DNA of 6,919 nucleotides from an uncultured Leptotrichia sp. (GTDB taxonomy: Bacteria > Fusobacteriota > Fusobacteriia > Fusobacteriales > Leptotrichiaceae). Below the pieces are notes generated by a model. That model saw only the letters and a list, made by a program, of their open reading frames with translations, was not told where the DNA came from and did not search any database. Shown here in pieces: positions 5,223-6,919 of this stretch. Position 1 is the stretch's first letter, and each line of letters starts with the position of its first letter. The position numbers and the translations under genes were made by a program. The DNA lies in the NCBI GenBank assembly GCA_937925095.1, contig CALEXX010000027.1, forward strand, positions 1 through 6,919, written 5' to 3'.

Positions 5223-6707
5223 ATGGCGGTAGAATTACAAAAGAAATATGATTTATTTATTGATGGAAAATGGGTGCCTTCATCTGATGGTAGTACATTA
5301 AAGGCATATAGCCCTTCTACAGGGGAAGAACTGGCAGTTATAGCAGAAGCAACTGCTGAAGATGTTGATGCAGCAGTAAAGGCTGCAGAAAAAGCATTTG
5401 AAAGCTGGAAAAAAACGTCTCCGATTGAACGTCAGGATTTATTATTAAAAATTGCAGATATAATTGATAAAAATAAAAATTTTTTAGCGGCAGTAGAAAG
5501 TATGGATAATGGAAAACCAATAAGAGAAACTTCTTTTGCTGATATTCCGTTAGGAGCAGATCACTTCAGATATTTTGCAGGAGCAATAAGAAGTGAAGAA
5601 GGAACTTCAAAAATGCTTGATGAAAATACATTAAACCTAATATTGAGAGAACCAATAGGAGTAGTAGGGCAGATAATACCTTGGAATTTTCCATTCCTTA
5701 TGGCTGCGTGGAAACTTGCTCCAGCTCTTGCAGCAGGATGTACAGTAGTATTAAAACCATCGAGTCACACATCGCTTTCAGTACTTGAATTAATGAGACT
5801 TATAGCAGATGTAGTTCCAAAAGGAGTAATAAATGTTGTTACAGGAAGCGGTTCAAAATCAGGAAATTATATGTTGAAACATAATGGATTTAAGAAACTC
5901 GCATTTACAGGATCAACTGCAGTAGGACAGGATGTATACTCAGCGGCATGTTCATTAATGATTCCGGCAACATTGGAGCTTGGAGGAAAATCTGCAAATA
6001 TATTCTTTGAAGACTGTGACTTAGATATGGCAATGGATGGAGCACAGTTAGGAATATTATTCAATCAAGGACAAGTATGTTCTGCAGGTTCACGTATATT
6101 TGTTCAGGACACAATTTATGATAAATTTGTTGAAAGATTAAAAAATGTATTTGAAAAGGTAAAGGTAGGAAATCCTTTAGATCCTTCTACACAAATGGGA
6201 TCATTAATATATGAAAGACATCTGAAAGATGTGCTTAATTATGTTGAAATTGGAAAACAGGAAGGAGCACGTTTAGTTACAGGTGGAACAAGAATAGAAG
6301 ATGGAGAACTTAAAAACGGATTCTTTGTAAGACCAACAATTTTTGCAGATGTAACAAATGATATGAGAATTGCACAGGAAGAAATATTCGGACCGGTAGT
6401 AGTAGTGGAAAAATTCCATACAGAAGAAGAAGTTATAAAAGCTGCAAATGACAGTATATATGGTCTTGGAGGAGGAGTATTTACTCGTGACCTTAACCGT
6501 GCAATTCGTGTTTCAAGAGGAATTGAAACAGGACGTGTGTGGGTAAATACATATAACCAGTTCCCTGCTGGAGCACCTTTTGGAGGATATAAACAGTCAG
6601 GAATAGGACGTGAAACTCACAAAGTTATATTAGAACACTACACTCAAATGAAAAATATTCTTATTAATTTGAATGAAAAACCATCTGGATTCTATGAAAC
6701 TGAATAG
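5223..6707 (+). CDS. NAD(P)+-dependent aldehyde dehydrogenase, AldB/ExaC-like
   Basis: Cytoplasmic oxidoreductase of the aldehyde dehydrogenase superfamily, oxidising an aldehyde to the carboxylic acid with NAD+ or NADP+. It is complete at 494 aa, the usual length. Catalytic landmarks are the oxyanion Asn155 in PWNFPF, cofactor Lys178 in VVLKPSS, the FTGSTAVG cofactor loop at about 229-236, general base Glu252 in LELGGK, nucleophile Cys286 in NQGQVCSAGSR, and Glu387 in EEIFGPV. The C-terminal region (APFGGYKQSGIGRETHK, then LEHYTQMKNILI and KPSGFY) resembles the AldB/ExaC/AcoD group, which acts on acetaldehyde and other short aldehydes. Substrate is inferred from that resemblance only. At the position where strictly NAD+-dependent enzymes usually have Glu (KPAEQT), this protein has Ser181 (KPSSHT), so NADP+ use is possible. 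It has its own promoter. No convincing terminator follows the stop. Confidence 0.95.
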   Translation: MAVELQKKYDLFIDGKWVPSSDGSTLKAYSPSTGEELAVIAEATAEDVDAAVKAAEKAFESWKKTSPIERQDLLLKIADIIDKNKNFLAAVESMDNGKPIRETSFADIPLGADHFRYFAGAIRSEEGTSKMLDENTLNLILREPIGVVGQIIPWNFPFLMAAWKLAPALAAGCTVVLKPSSHTSLSVLELMRLIADVVPKGVINVVTGSGSKSGNYMLKHNGFKKLAFTGSTAVGQDVYSAACSLMIPATLELGGKSANIFFEDCDLDMAMDGAQLGILFNQGQVCSAGSRIFVQDTIYDKFVERLKNVFEKVKVGNPLDPSTQMGSLIYERHLKDVLNYVEIGKQEGARLVTGGTRIEDGELKNGFFVRPTIFADVTNDMRIAQEEIFGPVVVVEKFHTEEEVIKAANDSIYGLGGGVFTRDLNRAIRVSRGIETGRVWVNTYNQFPAGAPFGGYKQSGIGRETHKVILEHYTQMKNILINLNEKPSGFYETE

Positions 6708-6750
6708 TTAATAAAAGGCTATATTAGGAGAAAATATAAATATGATATAC

Positions 6751-6803
6751 GAAAACTATATTGATTTATTTACTAAAATTTCACTGATATAAAACTGTCA
6801 TTT
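6751..6803 (+). repeat. First copy of a ~54-bp direct repeat downstream of the aldehyde dehydrogenase
   Basis: This copy matches 6866-6919 at about 44 of 54 aligned positions with one single-base gap. The conserved blocks are AAAACTATATT, CTAAAATTT and AAAAC-GTCATT. The copies are about 115 bp apart, and the stretch between them (6804-6865) contains GGTGTTGTCTCAAGATAG but no gene. The interval 6708-6919 has no credible coding region. Confidence 0.6.
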
Positions 6804-6865
6804 ATTAAGAAAAAGGTAAAATTCGGTGTTGTCTCAAGATAGTAAAAATTAAATATAATATATAA

Positions 6866-6919
6866 AAAAACTATATTTTTTTCATTTGCTAAAATTTTAC
6901 TTATACAAAACAGTCATTC
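6866..6919 (+). repeat. Second copy of the ~54-bp repeat, reaching the window edge
   Basis: It is a diverged direct copy of 6751-6803 and may continue beyond the window. Its first half (AAAACTATATTTT, then TTCATTTGCTAAAAT) also matches the secA terminator read on the reverse strand (about 4866-4838), which suggests a dispersed intergenic element. Confidence 0.55.

Noticed and set aside
6742..6792. A 16-codon reading frame (MIYENYIDLFTKISLI) after an AGGAG sequence, downstream of the aldehyde dehydrogenase
   Set aside because: The ribosome binding site spacing is 11 nt, the frame is very short and it lies largely within a repeat copy. There is too little to call a gene, although it could be the decayed start of one.
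6867..6885. A7-CTATA-T7 as a terminator for the aldehyde dehydrogenase
   Set aside because: The stem would be made only of A-U pairs, lies about 160 bp after the stop and is part of a repeat. It is not a convincing terminator.
6773..6913. A 46-codon open stretch on the reverse strand across both repeat copies
   Set aside because: It has no ATG, GTG or TTG start and no ribosome binding site, and its content is a run of AT-rich codons.
1..6919. CRISPR array, tRNA, rRNA or complete insertion sequence
   Set aside because: No regularly spaced repeats with unique spacers, no cloverleaf-like or ribosomal sequence and no intact transposase were found on either strand.

Overview
The window is very AT-rich, with A/T-ended codons, strong AGGAGG-type ribosome binding sites and TTGaca/TATAAT-type promoters. 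Together with a Treponema-type FabV/TER enoyl reductase and a SecA without the usual zinc tail, this points to a low-GC anaerobe. A member of the Fusobacteriota, most likely the Leptotrichia group, is my best guess. That is an inference from style and gene content, not a database match.

Layout, left to right. (1) Positions 1-108 hold the N-terminal end of a reverse-strand gene that runs off the left edge. (2) A reverse-strand terminator at 250-283 ends fabV (290-1483, reverse), an NADH-dependent trans-2-enoyl-ACP/CoA reductase. (3) A 213-bp divergent region carries a well-formed promoter for fabV and one for the rightward unit. (4) The rightward unit is a small exported protein (1697-2095), then an intergenic AT stem-loop, then secA (2157-4811), ended by a perfect 14-bp hairpin with a U-tract. 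(5) A 40-codon reverse-strand gene (4865-4987) lies tail to tail with secA. It has its own promoter and ribosome binding site, and it ends in the shared, apparently bidirectional terminator. (6) A 17-bp palindrome and a clear promoter precede an aldehyde dehydrogenase (5223-6707) of the AldB/ExaC type. (7) The last ~210 bp contain no convincing gene. They hold two diverged copies of a ~54-bp repeat, part of which also resembles the secA terminator read on the opposite strand.

How it fits together: the metabolic genes (fabV, aldehyde dehydrogenase) are monocistronic and stand either side of the secretion unit. fabV serves fatty-acid or butyryl-CoA synthesis. The dehydrogenase oxidises aldehydes with NAD(P)+. 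The small exported protein and SecA appear to be co-transcribed. A short protein with a signal sequence immediately upstream of secA, separated from it by a stem-loop, has the same architecture as the secM-secA secretion monitor, although the known SecM arrest motif is absent. This is the most interesting hypothesis in the window. The uncharacterised 40-aa gene is the second.
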